This document shows, piece after piece, positions 1 to 8,071 of a DNA stretch of 64,000 nucleotides (positions within the stretch are counted from its first letter, which is position 1; every line of letters starts with the position of its first letter). The DNA comes from Vagococcus allomyrinae (GTDB taxonomy: Bacteria; Bacillota; Bacilli; Lactobacillales; Vagococcaceae), in NCBI RefSeq assembly GCF_017829975.1, contig NZ_JAEEGA010000021.1, forward strand, positions 1 to 64,000, given 5' to 3'. The notes under the pieces were generated by a model. That model was not told the origin of the DNA. It saw nothing but the letters and a program-made list of their open reading frames with translations, and did not search any database. The position numbers and the translations under genes are program-made.

Positions 1-4
1 TAAG

Positions 5-120
<116 letters not shown>

Positions 121-136
121 TTATATTTTGTATTTT

Positions 137-209
137 GGAGGTTTAGCTCAGCTGGGAGAGCATCTGCCTTACAAGCAGAGGGTCAGCGGTTCGATCCCGT
201 TAACCTCCA
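137..209 (+). tRNA. tRNA-Val (TAC)
   Basis: A 73-nt cloverleaf. The acceptor GGAGGTT pairs with AACCTCC, the anticodon loop CTTACAA carries TAC, and the T-loop is GGTTCGATCCC. The gene ends at the discriminator A, so no separate 3' CCA is encoded. It is the first tRNA after 5S. Confidence 0.97.
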
Positions 210-212
210 TAT

Positions 213-285
213 GACTCGTTAGCTCAGTTGGTAGAGCATCTGACTTTTAATCAGAGGGTCACTGGTTCGAGCCCAGTACGGGTCA
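213..285 (+). tRNA. tRNA-Lys (TTT)
   Basis: A 73-nt cloverleaf with acceptor GACTCGT/ACGGGTC and anticodon TTT in the loop CTTTTAA. No CCA is encoded. It lies three bases after tRNA-Val. Related cocci often have tRNA-Asp between Val and Lys; it is absent here. Confidence 0.97.
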
Positions 286-301
286 TTTTTTTTTGCCAAA
301 T

Positions 302-383
302 GCGGGTGTGGCGGAATTGGCAGACGCACTAGATTTAGGATCTAGCGCCTAACGGCGTGGGGGTTCAAGTCCCTTCACCCGCA
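302..383 (+). tRNA. tRNA-Leu (TAG)
   Basis: An 82-nt class II tRNA with a long variable arm. The acceptor GCGGGTG pairs with CACCCGC, and the anticodon is TAG in the loop TTTAGGA. No CCA is encoded. Confidence 0.97.
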
Positions 384-395
384 TAAAGAACTAAA

Positions 396-468
396 GCCGG
401 CTTAGCTCAGTTGGTAGAGCATCTGATTTGTAATCAGAGGGTCGAGGGTTCAAATCCTTTAGCCGGCA
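396..468 (+). tRNA. tRNA-Thr (TGT)
   Basis: A 73-nt cloverleaf with acceptor GCCGGCT/AGCCGGC and anticodon TGT. No CCA is encoded. A terminator-like hairpin follows at once, so this is probably the last gene of the first transcript. Confidence 0.97.
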
Positions 469-470
469 TT

Positions 471-495
471 AGAGAGTAGATGACTCTCTTTTTTT
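471..495 (+). terminator. Rho-independent terminator after tRNA-Thr
   Basis: The stem AGAGAGT/ACTCTCT with a 5-nt loop is followed by a run of T. It splits the tRNA cluster into two transcripts, because a promoter follows at 509. Confidence 0.75.
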
Positions 496-508
496 AATAC
501 ATTTAGTC

Positions 509-537
509 TTGAAAAAAAGTGAATTATCGTGTATTAT
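509..537 (+). promoter_or_regulatory. Promoter of the second tRNA block
   Basis: A -35 box TTGAAA (509-514) and a -10 box TATTAT (532-537) are separated by exactly 17 bp, about 20 bp before tRNA-Gly. It probably drives Gly-Leu-Arg-Pro independently of the rRNA promoter. Confidence 0.75.
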
Positions 538-561
538 GAATAGGTTGATAATAATAAACAT

Positions 562-633
562 GCGGAAGTAGTTCAGTGGTAGAACATCACCTTGCCAAGG
601 TGGGGGTCGCGAGTTCGAACCTCGTCTTCCGCT
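562..633 (+). tRNA. tRNA-Gly (GCC)
   Basis: A 72-nt cloverleaf with acceptor GCGGAAG/CTTCCGC, anticodon GCC in CTTGCCAA, and discriminator T. No CCA is encoded. Confidence 0.97.
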
Positions 634-668
634 TTTTATTTTTTATATGGAAAGACCAGTTTTAATTA

Positions 669-754
669 GCCGGGGTGGCGGAACTGGCAGACGCACAGGA
701 CTTAAAATCCTGCGGTAAGTAATTACCGTGCCGGTTCGATTCCGGCCCTCGGCA
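669..754 (+). tRNA. tRNA-Leu (TAA)
   Basis: An 86-nt class II tRNA with a long variable arm. The acceptor GCCGGGG pairs with CCTCGGC (one G-U pair), and the anticodon is TAA in the loop CTTAAAA. It is the second leucine isoacceptor of the cluster. Confidence 0.97.
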
Positions 755-762
755 TTGTTTTT

Positions 763-836
763 GCACCCATAGCTCAATTGGATAGAGTACTTGACTACGA
801 ATCAAGCGGTTAGAGGTTCGACTCCTCTTGGGTGCA
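763..836 (+). tRNA. tRNA-Arg (ACG)
   Basis: A 74-nt cloverleaf with acceptor GCACCCA/TGGGTGC and anticodon ACG. The first anticodon base would be deaminated to inosine by TadA. No CCA is encoded. Confidence 0.97.
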
Positions 837-851
837 TTGCAACATTTTTTA

Positions 852-925
852 CGGGAAGTAGCTCAGCTTGGTAGAGCACTTGGTTTGGGACCAAGGGGTC
901 GCAGGTTCGAATCCTGTCTTCCCGA
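852..925 (+). tRNA. tRNA-Pro (TGG)
   Basis: A 74-nt cloverleaf with acceptor CGGGAAG/CTTCCCG and anticodon TGG in the loop TTTGGGA. It is the last tRNA of the cluster and a terminator follows. Confidence 0.97.
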
Positions 926-940
926 TTTTTATATTTTTTC

Positions 941-963
941 AGACCTGTCAGGTCTTTTTTTTT
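941..963 (+). terminator. Terminator of the tRNA cluster
   Basis: The stem AGACCT/AGGTCT with a 3-nt loop is followed by eight or more T. It lies directly after tRNA-Pro and ends the rRNA/tRNA region. Confidence 0.85.
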
Positions 964-1037
964 GCGTTAAAACCCTAATTTTGCTCTCATTTGATCGTTT
1001 TAGAACCAAACTTCTTTCCCTTTATTGTCAAATTTAG

Positions 1038-1063
1038 TATAATGAAGGTCAAAGTTAGTCAAT
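1038..1063 (+). promoter_or_regulatory. Promoter -10 box and CtsR operator of ctsR-clpC
   Basis: A perfect -10 box TATAAT (1038-1043) is followed at 1047-1063 by GGTCAAA-GTT-AGTCAAT. The known CtsR heptad consensus is a direct repeat of RGTCAAA with a 3-nt spacer; the first heptad matches fully and the second has one mismatch. The site sits just after the -10 box, where a repressor would block initiation. No good -35 box was found. Confidence 0.85.
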
Positions 1064-1091
1064 ATTGATAGATAAGAGGTGTCGCAATAAA

Positions 1092-1562
1092 ATGGAAAAT
1101 CAAAATATTTCCGATTTGATCGAAGAATATTTAAAAGAGATTCTGAGAGAACAGGAGAAAATTGAAATTCGACGTGCTGAAATGGCTAATCAATTTAGTT
1201 GTGTTCCCTCTCAGATTAACTATGTCATTAACACTCGTTTTACGGTTGCCCAAGGTTATAGCGTAGAAAGCAAACGTGGTGGCGGTGGATATATTAGAAT
1301 TCAAAAAGTTAACTTGAATCATCATGGTGAGATCTTAGCAGATTTGTCTAATATGGTGGGGAGCTCTCTGTCTCAAAATGATGGAATAGCAATTCTGCAG
1401 CAACTGTATAACTATGATATTATTAGTAAGAGGGAAGGCAATTTACTGTTATCAGTAATCGCCAGTGACGTTTTACAAATGGATAAGCACAATGAAGAAA
1501 AAACTCGAGCTCGTATGATGAAGGTTTTATTAGAACGTCTTCACTACGAAGAAAAGGAGTAA
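1092..1562 (+). CDS. ctsR: CtsR, class III heat-shock repressor
   Basis: A 156-residue DNA-binding repressor of clp and other protein-quality-control genes. The N-terminus (NISDLIEEYLKEIL, then a helix-turn-helix around SCVPSQINYVINTRF) and the glycine-rich wing RGGGGYIRI, which contacts the CtsR heptads, are typical. The arginine in that loop is the known McsB phosphorylation site in Bacillus; no mcsB lies here. The start at 1092 is chosen over an upstream ATG at 1065 because family members begin here and AGAGGTG lies upstream. It forms an operon with clpC, 5 bp downstream, and probably represses itself through the operator at 1047-1063. Confidence 0.95.
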   Translation: MENQNISDLIEEYLKEILREQEKIEIRRAEMANQFSCVPSQINYVINTRFTVAQGYSVESKRGGGGYIRIQKVNLNHHGEILADLSNMVGSSLSQNDGIAILQQLYNYDIISKREGNLLLSVIASDVLQMDKHNEEKTRARMMKVLLERLHYEEKE

Positions 1563-1567
1563 CGATT

Positions 1568-4051
1568 ATGGATGAATTATTTACAGAAAAAGCTAAAGCG
1601 GTCTTAGTGATCGCTCAAGAACAAGCTAAGTATTTTCGTCACCAGTCAATCGGTTCAGAGCATTTACTCTATGCGCTAGTGATTGAAGAAGGTGGCATTG
1701 CTGGTAAAATATTGCGTCAAGCTGGAATTAAAGCAGAAGACATTAAAGAAGAAATTGAGAAATTAACGGGCTACGGCTCTGCGCGTAGCTACACTCAAGG
1801 CGTTTATTTACCTTATTCACCTCGTGCAAAGAAAATTTTATCTTTTGCTGGTGATGAAGCTAAACGTTTGGATGCACCTAATGTAGGAACAGAACATATT
1901 TTATTAGGTATTTTAAGGGATGACGATATTTTAGCCTCTCGAATTTTGCGTAATTTTGGGTTGGATTTGCCAAAAACTCGTCAAATCATCTTAAAGAAAA
2001 TAGGTGTGGCAGACACAAAGGCTAATAAGCAAGCGATGAAAAAAATGGGGAATCAGCCACGTCCTGAAGAAGGAACCCCTACATTGGATTCTCTGGCCCG
2101 AGACTTAACGGCACTCGCACGTGCTGGTAAGATGGATCCAGTTGTTGGTAGAACGAAAGAGGTTCAGCGTTTAATCCAAATTTTAAGCCGGCGTACAAAG
2201 AATAATCCAGTGCTAGTAGGCGAACCAGGTGTCGGTAAAACAGCGATTGCTGAAGGACTTGCTCAACGGATCGTATCAGGGGAAGTTCCAGAAGAAATGA
2301 CAGAAAAACGTTTGATGATGCTCGATATGGGATCGATGGTTGCAGGGACTAAGTACCGTGGTGAATTTGAAGATCGCATGAAAAAAGTGATTGATGAAAT
2401 TTATCATGATGGCAATATCATTCTTTTTATCGACGAATTACATACGTTAATTGGAGCAGGTGGTGCTGAAGGGGCGATCGATGCGTCGAATATATTAAAA
2501 CCAGCCTTAGCTCGTGGCGAGTTGCAAACTATCGGAGCGACAACTTTAGATGAGTATCAGAAGTATATTGAAAAAGATTCGGCGTTGGAACGCCGATTTG
2601 CCCGCATTTTAGTGGATGAGCCAACGGCAGAGGAAGCAATTGAAATATTAACAGGATTAAAAAAACGTTACGAAGATCACCATAAAGTGACGATTACAGA
2701 AGAAGCGATTCATGAGGCCGTCTATTTATCAATTCGTTACATTAATTCTCGTCAATTACCAGACAAGGCGATTGATTTGATTGATGAGTCAGCCGCCAAG
2801 GTACGCTTAAGTTTTTCTGATAAAGCCTCACCTAGAACACTGTTAGTGCAGAAGTTAGCAGAAATAAAAACAGAAAAAGACAATGCTATTTTTGAGCAGG
2901 ATTTTGAGCTAGCGTCGCTGATTCGTAAACGTGAGAAAAAACAAGAACAAAAAATTAGCGCTTATGATGAGAAACAATTGGCGAATAAAGAAGGCTATGC
3001 TCACCAAGTGACAGGTGAAGATATTGCTGGTGTTGTTTCGCAGTGGACGAGTATTCCATTACAGCAATTAGAGAAAAAAGAGAGCGATCGTTTACTGAGA
3101 TTAGAAGGGGAGCTACATAAACGGGTTGTTGGCCAAGATGAAGCTGTAGAAGCTGTTTCTAGAGCGATTAGAAGGGCTCGTAGTGGGCTTAAAGATCCTA
3201 ATCGACCAATTGGCTCATTTATGTTTTTAGGCCCGACAGGGGTCGGTAAAACGGAATTGGCCAAAGCTCTAGCAGAAGCGGTGTTTGGTGCTGAAGATGC
3301 CTTGGTGCGAGTGGACATGTCTGAGTTTATGGAAAAATACAGTACCAGTCGTTTAATTGGGTCACCTCCAGGTTATGTTGGCTATGATGAAGGTGGCCAG
3401 TTGACCGAAAAAATTCGTCAGAAACCTTATTCAGTAATTCTTCTGGATGAAGTAGAAAAAGCTCACCCAGATGTCTTTAATATTTTATTGCAAGTTTTGG
3501 ATGATGGTCATTTAACTGATTCTAAGGGACGCAAAGTCGATTTTAGAAACACCATCTTAATCATGACATCAAATGTAGGGGCAACGGCTTTAAAAGAAGA
3601 TAAATCGGTTGGTTTTAACGTTTCTGATATTAGTCAAGATCATAAGGCGATGCAAGCTAAGATTATTGAAGAATTAAAAAAGGCGTTTCGACCAGAGTTC
3701 CTGAACCGAATTGATGAGACGATTGTTTTCCGCTCATTAGTTAAAGATGAATTACGAGAAATTGTCAAAATTATGAGTCGATCGATTGTGACTCGTTTAA
3801 GCGAACAAGAAATTGATTTAAAGATTACCGCTTCAGCTTTAGATGTTGTTGGCAAGGAGGGCTTCGATCCGGAATATGGGGCCCGCCCAATTAAACGGGC
3901 ATTGCAAAAAGAAGTGGAAGATAAATTAAGTGAGGCACTGTTATCAGGTCAAATCGCTTTGGGTGATAAAGTCACAATCGGGGCATCAAAAGGTAAAATT
4001 ACTTTAAATGTAACGGAAAAAGCTCTTGAAAAAGTGTCGGAAAAGGTTTAA
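1568..4051 (+). CDS. clpC: ClpC, AAA+ unfoldase of the ClpCP protease
   Basis: An ATP-dependent Hsp100 chaperone of 827 residues, the usual ClpC length. It has two Clp-N repeats (about 1-145), a first AAA+ module with Walker A GEPGVGKT at 218-225, a UVR/middle domain around 420-460 ([20 protein letters not shown]) where adaptors such as MecA bind, and a second AAA+ module with GPTGVGKT at 555-562. The GYVGYDEGG pore loop lies in module 2. It feeds substrates to ClpP in the cytoplasm. It has a strong AAGGAG site, is cotranscribed with ctsR, and lacks the mcsA-mcsB pair found between them in Bacillus, as is usual in enterococci. Confidence 0.97.
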   Translation: MDELFTEKAKAVLVIAQEQAKYFRHQSIGSEHLLYALVIEEGGIAGKILRQAGIKAEDIKEEIEKLTGYGSARSYTQGVYLPYSPRAKKILSFAGDEAKRLDAPNVGTEHILLGILRDDDILASRILRNFGLDLPKTRQIILKKIGVADTKANKQAMKKMGNQPRPEEGTPTLDSLARDLTALARAGKMDPVVGRTKEVQRLIQILSRRTKNNPVLVGEPGVGKTAIAEGLAQRIVSGEVPEEMTEKRLMMLDMGSMVAGTKYRGEFEDRMKKVIDEIYHDGNIILFIDELHTLIGAGGAEGAIDASNILKPALARGELQTIGATTLDEYQKYIEKDSALERRFARILVDEPTAEEAIEILTGLKKRYEDHHKVTITEEAIHEAVYLSIRYINSRQLPDKAIDLIDESAAKVRLSFSDKASPRTLLVQKLAEIKTEKDNAIFEQDFELASLIRKREKKQEQKISAYDEKQLANKEGYAHQVTGEDIAGVVSQWTSIPLQQLEKKESDRLLRLEGELHKRVVGQDEAVEAVSRAIRRARSGLKDPNRPIGSFMFLGPTGVGKTELAKALAEAVFGAEDALVRVDMSEFMEKYSTSRLIGSPPGYVGYDEGGQLTEKIRQKPYSVILLDEVEKAHPDVFNILLQVLDDGHLTDSKGRKVDFRNTILIMTSNVGATALKEDKSVGFNVSDISQDHKAMQAKIIEELKKAFRPEFLNRIDETIVFRSLVKDELREIVKIMSRSIVTRLSEQEIDLKITASALDVVGKEGFDPEYGARPIKRALQKEVEDKLSEALLSGQIALGDKVTIGASKGKITLNVTEKALEKVSEKV

Positions 4052-4082
4052 ACTAAATAGGTAAAATAAATACAAACTTTGA

Positions 4083-4121
4083 AGTTGGTAGGTGCAAAAC
4101 CAAGGCGCCTACCAGCTTTTT
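4083..4121 (+). terminator. Terminator of the ctsR-clpC operon
   Basis: A 13-bp stem (AGTTGGTAGGTGC with GCGCCTACCAGCT, two G-U pairs) and a 9-nt loop are followed by TTTTT. It shows that the longer open frame starting at 4092 is not the real start of the next gene. Confidence 0.88.
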
Positions 4122-4208
4122 CGGTATTTTTATTGTGAAAAAACATACAGAGTTTTCTGTGGGCATGTGTGTTCACGCGTAATAACGCTAGAAAAGGAGT
4201 TTTTTATT

Positions 4209-5135
4209 ATGAAAGCAATTGAAATTACTGCTACAGTGGAATCAATTAACCAAGCTCAGGCATTATTGGAAAGTGGTGTAGATGTTTTATATTTTGGTGA
4301 AGAGTTATTTGCTTTAAGGCTACCAACTTATTTTTCTCGAGAGGAGCAACAAGAACTTGTTGAATTGGCTCATCGTCATCATAAAAAAGTTACCGTGGCA
4401 GTCAACGGGATCATGCACCCAGAAAAGATGCGGCTAATACCTGACTATTTAACTTTTTTAGAATCAATCAAGGTTGATCAAATAGCGGTTGGTGACACGG
4501 GAGTTATTTTTGTTTTGCAACGGGATGGCTATCAGTTGCCTTACATTTACGATGCTCAGATGTTGGTAACCAGTTCTCGTCAAATTAATTTTTGGGCAAA
4601 ACGGGGAGCTGTTGGGGCTGTTATGGCCAGAGAGGTACCTTATTTGGAGCTCAAAGAAATGTCTGAAACGATCGCGGTTGATGGCGAAATTCTGGTTTAT
4701 GGTGCAACTTGTATTCATCAATCGAAACGGCCTTTAGTTGAAAATTATTTTGCTTATACAAAAGCAGAAGACGAAGTTAACAGGGAGCGGGGGCTCTTTT
4801 TGGCGGAGCCCAAGAAAGAGGAGACGCACTATTCGATTTATGAAGATAGCCATGGCACCCATATTTTTGCAGATAACGATCTTAATTTGATGATGGAATT
4901 GCCCAAATTAGTTGAATTGAACTATGGACATTGGAAGCTAGAGGGGCTATATACACCTGGAGACTCGTTTGTCGAGATTGCCAAATTATTTGTTAAAGCT
5001 AAGATAGCGTTATTGGCCGAGGAGTGGACAGAATCGCTAGCTCAAGAATTATCGGTAAAAGTAACAGAACACCACCCAGTAGGGCGTGGTTTGGATACTG
5101 GATTCTTTTTGATGGACCCAGATGAAGTAAAATAG
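4209..5135 (+). CDS. trhP1: TrhP1-like U32 family protein (YrrN type), tRNA U34 hydroxylation
   Basis: A 308-residue member of the peptidase U32 family. In Bacillus subtilis the adjacent pair YrrN/YrrO (TrhP1/TrhP2) is needed for prephenate-dependent 5-hydroxyuridine at tRNA position 34. The U32 barrel start is visible (KAIEITATVESINQAQALLESGVDVLYFG), but the cysteine signature is reduced to one Cys (GATC), as expected for the shorter partner. The start at 4209 is chosen because AAGGAG lies at 4194-4199; an in-frame ATG at 4092 lies inside the clpC terminator. It is followed after 13 bp by trhP2. It may have no peptidase activity. Confidence 0.85.
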   Translation: MKAIEITATVESINQAQALLESGVDVLYFGEELFALRLPTYFSREEQQELVELAHRHHKKVTVAVNGIMHPEKMRLIPDYLTFLESIKVDQIAVGDTGVIFVLQRDGYQLPYIYDAQMLVTSSRQINFWAKRGAVGAVMAREVPYLELKEMSETIAVDGEILVYGATCIHQSKRPLVENYFAYTKAEDEVNRERGLFLAEPKKEETHYSIYEDSHGTHIFADNDLNLMMELPKLVELNYGHWKLEGLYTPGDSFVEIAKLFVKAKIALLAEEWTESLAQELSVKVTEHHPVGRGLDTGFFLMDPDEVK

Positions 5136-5148
5136 AAGGAGTTTAATC

Positions 5149-6393
5149 ATGACACTTAAAACAGAGTTAAAACGACCTGAGGTTTTAGCGCCAGCAGGTA
5201 CGTTGGAAAAATTGAAAACCGCGATTCACTACGGAGCAGATGCCGTTTATATTGGGGGAGATGCTTATGGGTTGCGCAGTCGGGCCGGTAATTTTAGTTT
5301 TGAAGAAATGGCGGAGGGAGTGGCTTTTGCGAATACCTACGGTGCTAAGGTTTATGTGGCAGCTAACATGGTGACTCATGAAGGAGACGCCAAAGGGGCT
5401 GGTGAGTTTTTTTTAAAACTACGTGAAATTGGCATTAGTGCCGTTATCGTTTCTGATCCAGCTTTGATTGAAATTTGTGCAACAGATGCACCGGGGTTGC
5501 CGATCCACTTATCAACACAAGCGTCTGCCACTAATGTTGAAACCTTGGAATTTTGGAAAAAAGAAGGATTAGAACGAGTGGTTTTGGCTCGAGAAGTTTC
5601 AATGGCGGAGATTGCTGAAATTCGTCAACAGACGGATGTGGAAATTGAAGCGTTTATCCATGGCGCCATGTGTATATCTTATTCAGGTCGCTGTACCTTA
5701 TCCAATCACATGTCAAAACGAGATGCTAATCGGGGGGGGTGTTCCCAGTCTTGTCGTTGGAAATATGACTTATTTGATATGCCTTATGCTGGAGAGCGTC
5801 GTTCGTTGCAAACCAATGGTGAAATTGAAGATGAAGCTTTTTCGATGAGTGCTGTTGATATGTCGATGATTGAACACATACCTGACCTGATCCAAAATGG
5901 CGTAGATAGCTTTAAAATTGAAGGTCGAATGAAGTCAATTCATTATGTGTCGACGGTTGCCAATGTTTATAAGAAGGCCGTTGACAGTTATATGGCTGAT
6001 CCGGATCATTATGAATGCAAGCAGGAATGGGTGGATGAGCTGTGGAAAGTTGCCCAACGAGAATTGTCTACTGGGTTTTATTATCAAACACCGAGTGAGG
6101 AGGAACAACTTTTTGGCGCACGTCGCAAAATTCCTGTATTTAAATTTATTGGTGAAGTCCTTGCATATGATGATGCAACAGGGGTTGCAACTATCCGTCA
6201 ACGGAATCATTTTCGAGTGAAGGATGAAATAGAATTTTATGGTCCGGGTTTTAATCATTTTGACCAAACAGTTGAAGTTATGTGGAATGAAGAGGGAGAG
6301 TCAATTGAAAAAGCGCCAAACGCTATGATGATCTTAACAATGCCAGTTGCGCAACCTGTAAAACCAGGTGATATGATTCGGAAAAAGAAGTAG
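5149..6393 (+). CDS. trhP2: TrhP2-like U32 family protein (YrrO type), tRNA U34 hydroxylation
   Basis: A 414-residue U32-family protein starting PEVLAPAGTLEKLKTAI, with the family signature at 169-202 including Cys175, Cys182, Cys198 and Cys202. In this family four conserved cysteines hold an Fe-S cluster. With TrhP1 it is expected to install 5-hydroxyuridine-34 in tRNAs, using prephenate, which stabilises wobble decoding. Databases often call it collagenase or protease, but the pairing with trhP1 argues for the tRNA role. A GAAGGAG site precedes the ATG. No clear terminator was found immediately downstream. Confidence 0.9.
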   Translation: MTLKTELKRPEVLAPAGTLEKLKTAIHYGADAVYIGGDAYGLRSRAGNFSFEEMAEGVAFANTYGAKVYVAANMVTHEGDAKGAGEFFLKLREIGISAVIVSDPALIEICATDAPGLPIHLSTQASATNVETLEFWKKEGLERVVLAREVSMAEIAEIRQQTDVEIEAFIHGAMCISYSGRCTLSNHMSKRDANRGGCSQSCRWKYDLFDMPYAGERRSLQTNGEIEDEAFSMSAVDMSMIEHIPDLIQNGVDSFKIEGRMKSIHYVSTVANVYKKAVDSYMADPDHYECKQEWVDELWKVAQRELSTGFYYQTPSEEEQLFGARRKIPVFKFIGEVLAYDDATGVATIRQRNHFRVKDEIEFYGPGFNHFDQTVEVMWNEEGESIEKAPNAMMILTMPVAQPVKPGDMIRKKK

Positions 6394-6403
6394 CGATGAG
6401 TGA

Positions 6404-6465
6404 CATGTGCCAAGCTTTTTGAGTGAAAAGAAATGAATAGATGATTGAAAGGCTCATGGCACATG
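6404..6465. repeat. Inverted repeat between trhP2 and gor
   Basis: CATGTGCCA (6404-6412) and TGGCACATG (6457-6465) form a perfect 9-bp inverted repeat with a 44-nt interior. There is no T-run, so it is not a standard terminator. It could be an RNA structure or a protein site. Confidence 0.45.
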
Positions 6466-6501
6466 GATTCGGCATTTTCAGGAAATTCACAAACCGAAAT
6501 C

Positions 6502-6531
6502 TTGATTTATAGAGGTGGTTTCTCGTATAAT
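6502..6531 (+). promoter_or_regulatory. Promoter of gor
   Basis: A -35 box TTGATT (6502-6507), an 18-bp spacer and a perfect -10 box TATAAT (6526-6531) lie 35 bp before the gor start. Confidence 0.75.
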
Positions 6532-6565
6532 TTAGGGTGGTAGATACTGCGGAAGGATGAAGACA

Positions 6566-7915
6566 ATGAAAAGATACGATTATATCGTAATTGGTGGCGG
6601 TAGTGGTGGCATTGCTTCAGCGAATCGAGCTGGGATGCACGGGGCTAGTGTTTTATTAATTGAGGGCAACGAACTTGGTGGGACCTGCGTTAATGTTGGA
6701 TGTGTGCCTAAAAAAGTGATGTGGTCAGCTTCTCAATTAAGAGAAAATATCTTGTTAGACGCAGAGAGTTATGGTTTCGATGTGACGATTGATTCATTCG
6801 ATTTTGCTAAGTTAGTTGCCAACCGCCAGGCCTATATTAAACGACTGAATGGTTTATATGAATCAGGATTAGAAAGCAATGGTGTGACCTACGTAAAAGG
6901 TTATGGCAAATTTGTAGCAGAAGATGTGGTAGAAGTTAATGGTCAGCATTACACAGCACCGCACATTTTGATTGCTACTGGTGGTCAAGCCAGCTATCCG
7001 AATATTCCGGGAGCTGATTTGGGGATTGATTCCAATGGGTTCTTTGAGTTGACTCATTTACCTAAGCGAGTTGCAGTGGTTGGGGCAGGCTATATTGCGA
7101 TTGAACTGGCCGGAGTCTTAAATGGTTTAGGCGCTGAGACTCATTTGGTTTATCGGAAAGAACGACCTTTAAGGGAGTTTGACACGGAAATTGTGGATGC
7201 CCTATTGGCTATTTATCAGCAAGAGGGGATTGCCGCTCATCCTCTATCAATTCCTAAAAGTGTTAGCAAAGCGCAGGATGGCTCTTTGGTGTTACATTTT
7301 GAGAACGGTCAGGAGTTAGTGGTAGATGCGGTGATTTGGGCAATTGGTCGCAAACCAAATTTGGCAGGTTTAGACTTGACCAAAACGCGCGTTGAACTGA
7401 ATGATAAAGGACAGGTCAAGGTTGATAAATTTCAAAATACAACCCAAACAGGTGTCTATGCTATAGGAGATATTATTGGCAAACTGGAATTGACCCCTGT
7501 GGCGATCGCAGCTGGCCGACGTTTATCCGAGCGCTTGTTTAATGGTAAGACTGATGAGTATTTAAATTATGAATTAGTGCCAACCGTGGTGTTTAGTCAT
7601 CCGCCGATTGGAACAATTGGGATGACTGAGCAGGAAGCGTTGGCGAAATATGATCAATCACAGATTAAAATTTACCGTTCACAATTTAACCCGATGCAAT
7701 ATGCCCTTCAAACGCGTAAAGTGAAAGCAACCATGAAATTGGTCTGTTTAGGTGAAGAGGAAAAGATTATAGGGTTACATGGTGTAGGACTCGGGATGGA
7801 TGAGTTGTTACAAGGGTTTGCTGTGGCGATTAAGATGGGCGCAACCAAAAAAGATTTTGATAACACCGTTGCAATTCATCCCACGGCAGCAGAAGAATTT
7901 GTGACGATGCGCTAA
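6566..7915 (+). CDS. gor: Glutathione-disulfide reductase
   Basis: A 449-residue FAD/NADPH disulfide oxidoreductase that reduces glutathione disulfide in the cytoplasm. It shows the FAD-binding GGGSGG at 10-15, the redox pair [13 protein letters not shown] (Cys41 and Cys46), an NAD(P) Rossmann motif ([13 protein letters not shown]), a second FAD motif (GVYAIGDI) and the C-terminal HPTAAEE that supplies the partner active-site His438-Glu443. The second ATG (6566) is chosen because GGAAGG at 6551-6556 overlaps the first ATG (6557) and would be too close. No glutathione synthase gene lies in the window, so glutathione may be made or imported elsewhere. Confidence 0.93.
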   Translation: MKRYDYIVIGGGSGGIASANRAGMHGASVLLIEGNELGGTCVNVGCVPKKVMWSASQLRENILLDAESYGFDVTIDSFDFAKLVANRQAYIKRLNGLYESGLESNGVTYVKGYGKFVAEDVVEVNGQHYTAPHILIATGGQASYPNIPGADLGIDSNGFFELTHLPKRVAVVGAGYIAIELAGVLNGLGAETHLVYRKERPLREFDTEIVDALLAIYQQEGIAAHPLSIPKSVSKAQDGSLVLHFENGQELVVDAVIWAIGRKPNLAGLDLTKTRVELNDKGQVKVDKFQNTTQTGVYAIGDIIGKLELTPVAIAAGRRLSERLFNGKTDEYLNYELVPTVVFSHPPIGTIGMTEQEALAKYDQSQIKIYRSQFNPMQYALQTRKVKATMKLVCLGEEEKIIGLHGVGLGMDELLQGFAVAIKMGATKKDFDNTVAIHPTAAEEFVTMR

Positions 7916-8007
7916 AAATAAATTATTAAGAAAAAGTACGTGATTATCCTTATTAGCATATTTCTTGCTTTTTTTAAGGGGAATTTTCCTTTTGTGAGAT
8001 TATAGAC

Positions 8008-8038
8008 TATAATAGTAATGTAATGATAATTATTCTAA
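8008..8038 (+). promoter_or_regulatory. cydA promoter -10 box and Fur/PerR-like box
   Basis: TATAAT at 8008-8013 is a good -10 box (the -35 region, TTTTCC near 7984, is weak). At 8024-8038 TGATAAT-T-ATTCTAA matches the 7-1-7 Fur-family pattern: 12 of 14 fixed bases of the PerR consensus TTATAAT-N-ATTATAA and 12 of 14 of the Fur consensus TGATAAT-N-ATTATCA. It lies just after the expected transcription start, a repressor position. The regulator is inferred and not shown here. Confidence 0.55.
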
Positions 8039-8071
8039 AGATGAAAAAATGAACAAAAGGAGGATCTTTAC

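Noticed and set aside
828-1037. A 69-codon open frame over tRNA-Pro and the terminator
   Set aside because: It overlaps a tRNA gene and a hairpin, has no ribosome binding site and no recognisable protein pattern.
3001-3318. A 105-codon minus-strand frame inside clpC
   Set aside because: It is antisense to conserved AAA+ motifs and is explained by codon bias.
4092-4208. An earlier in-frame start for trhP1
   Set aside because: It lies inside the clpC terminator, and AAGGAG points to 4209. The added residues are not protein-like.
7990-8008. A possible Rex site (TTGTGA) before cydA
   Set aside because: Only one half-site fits the TTGTGA-N6-TCACAA pattern; the second half is missing.
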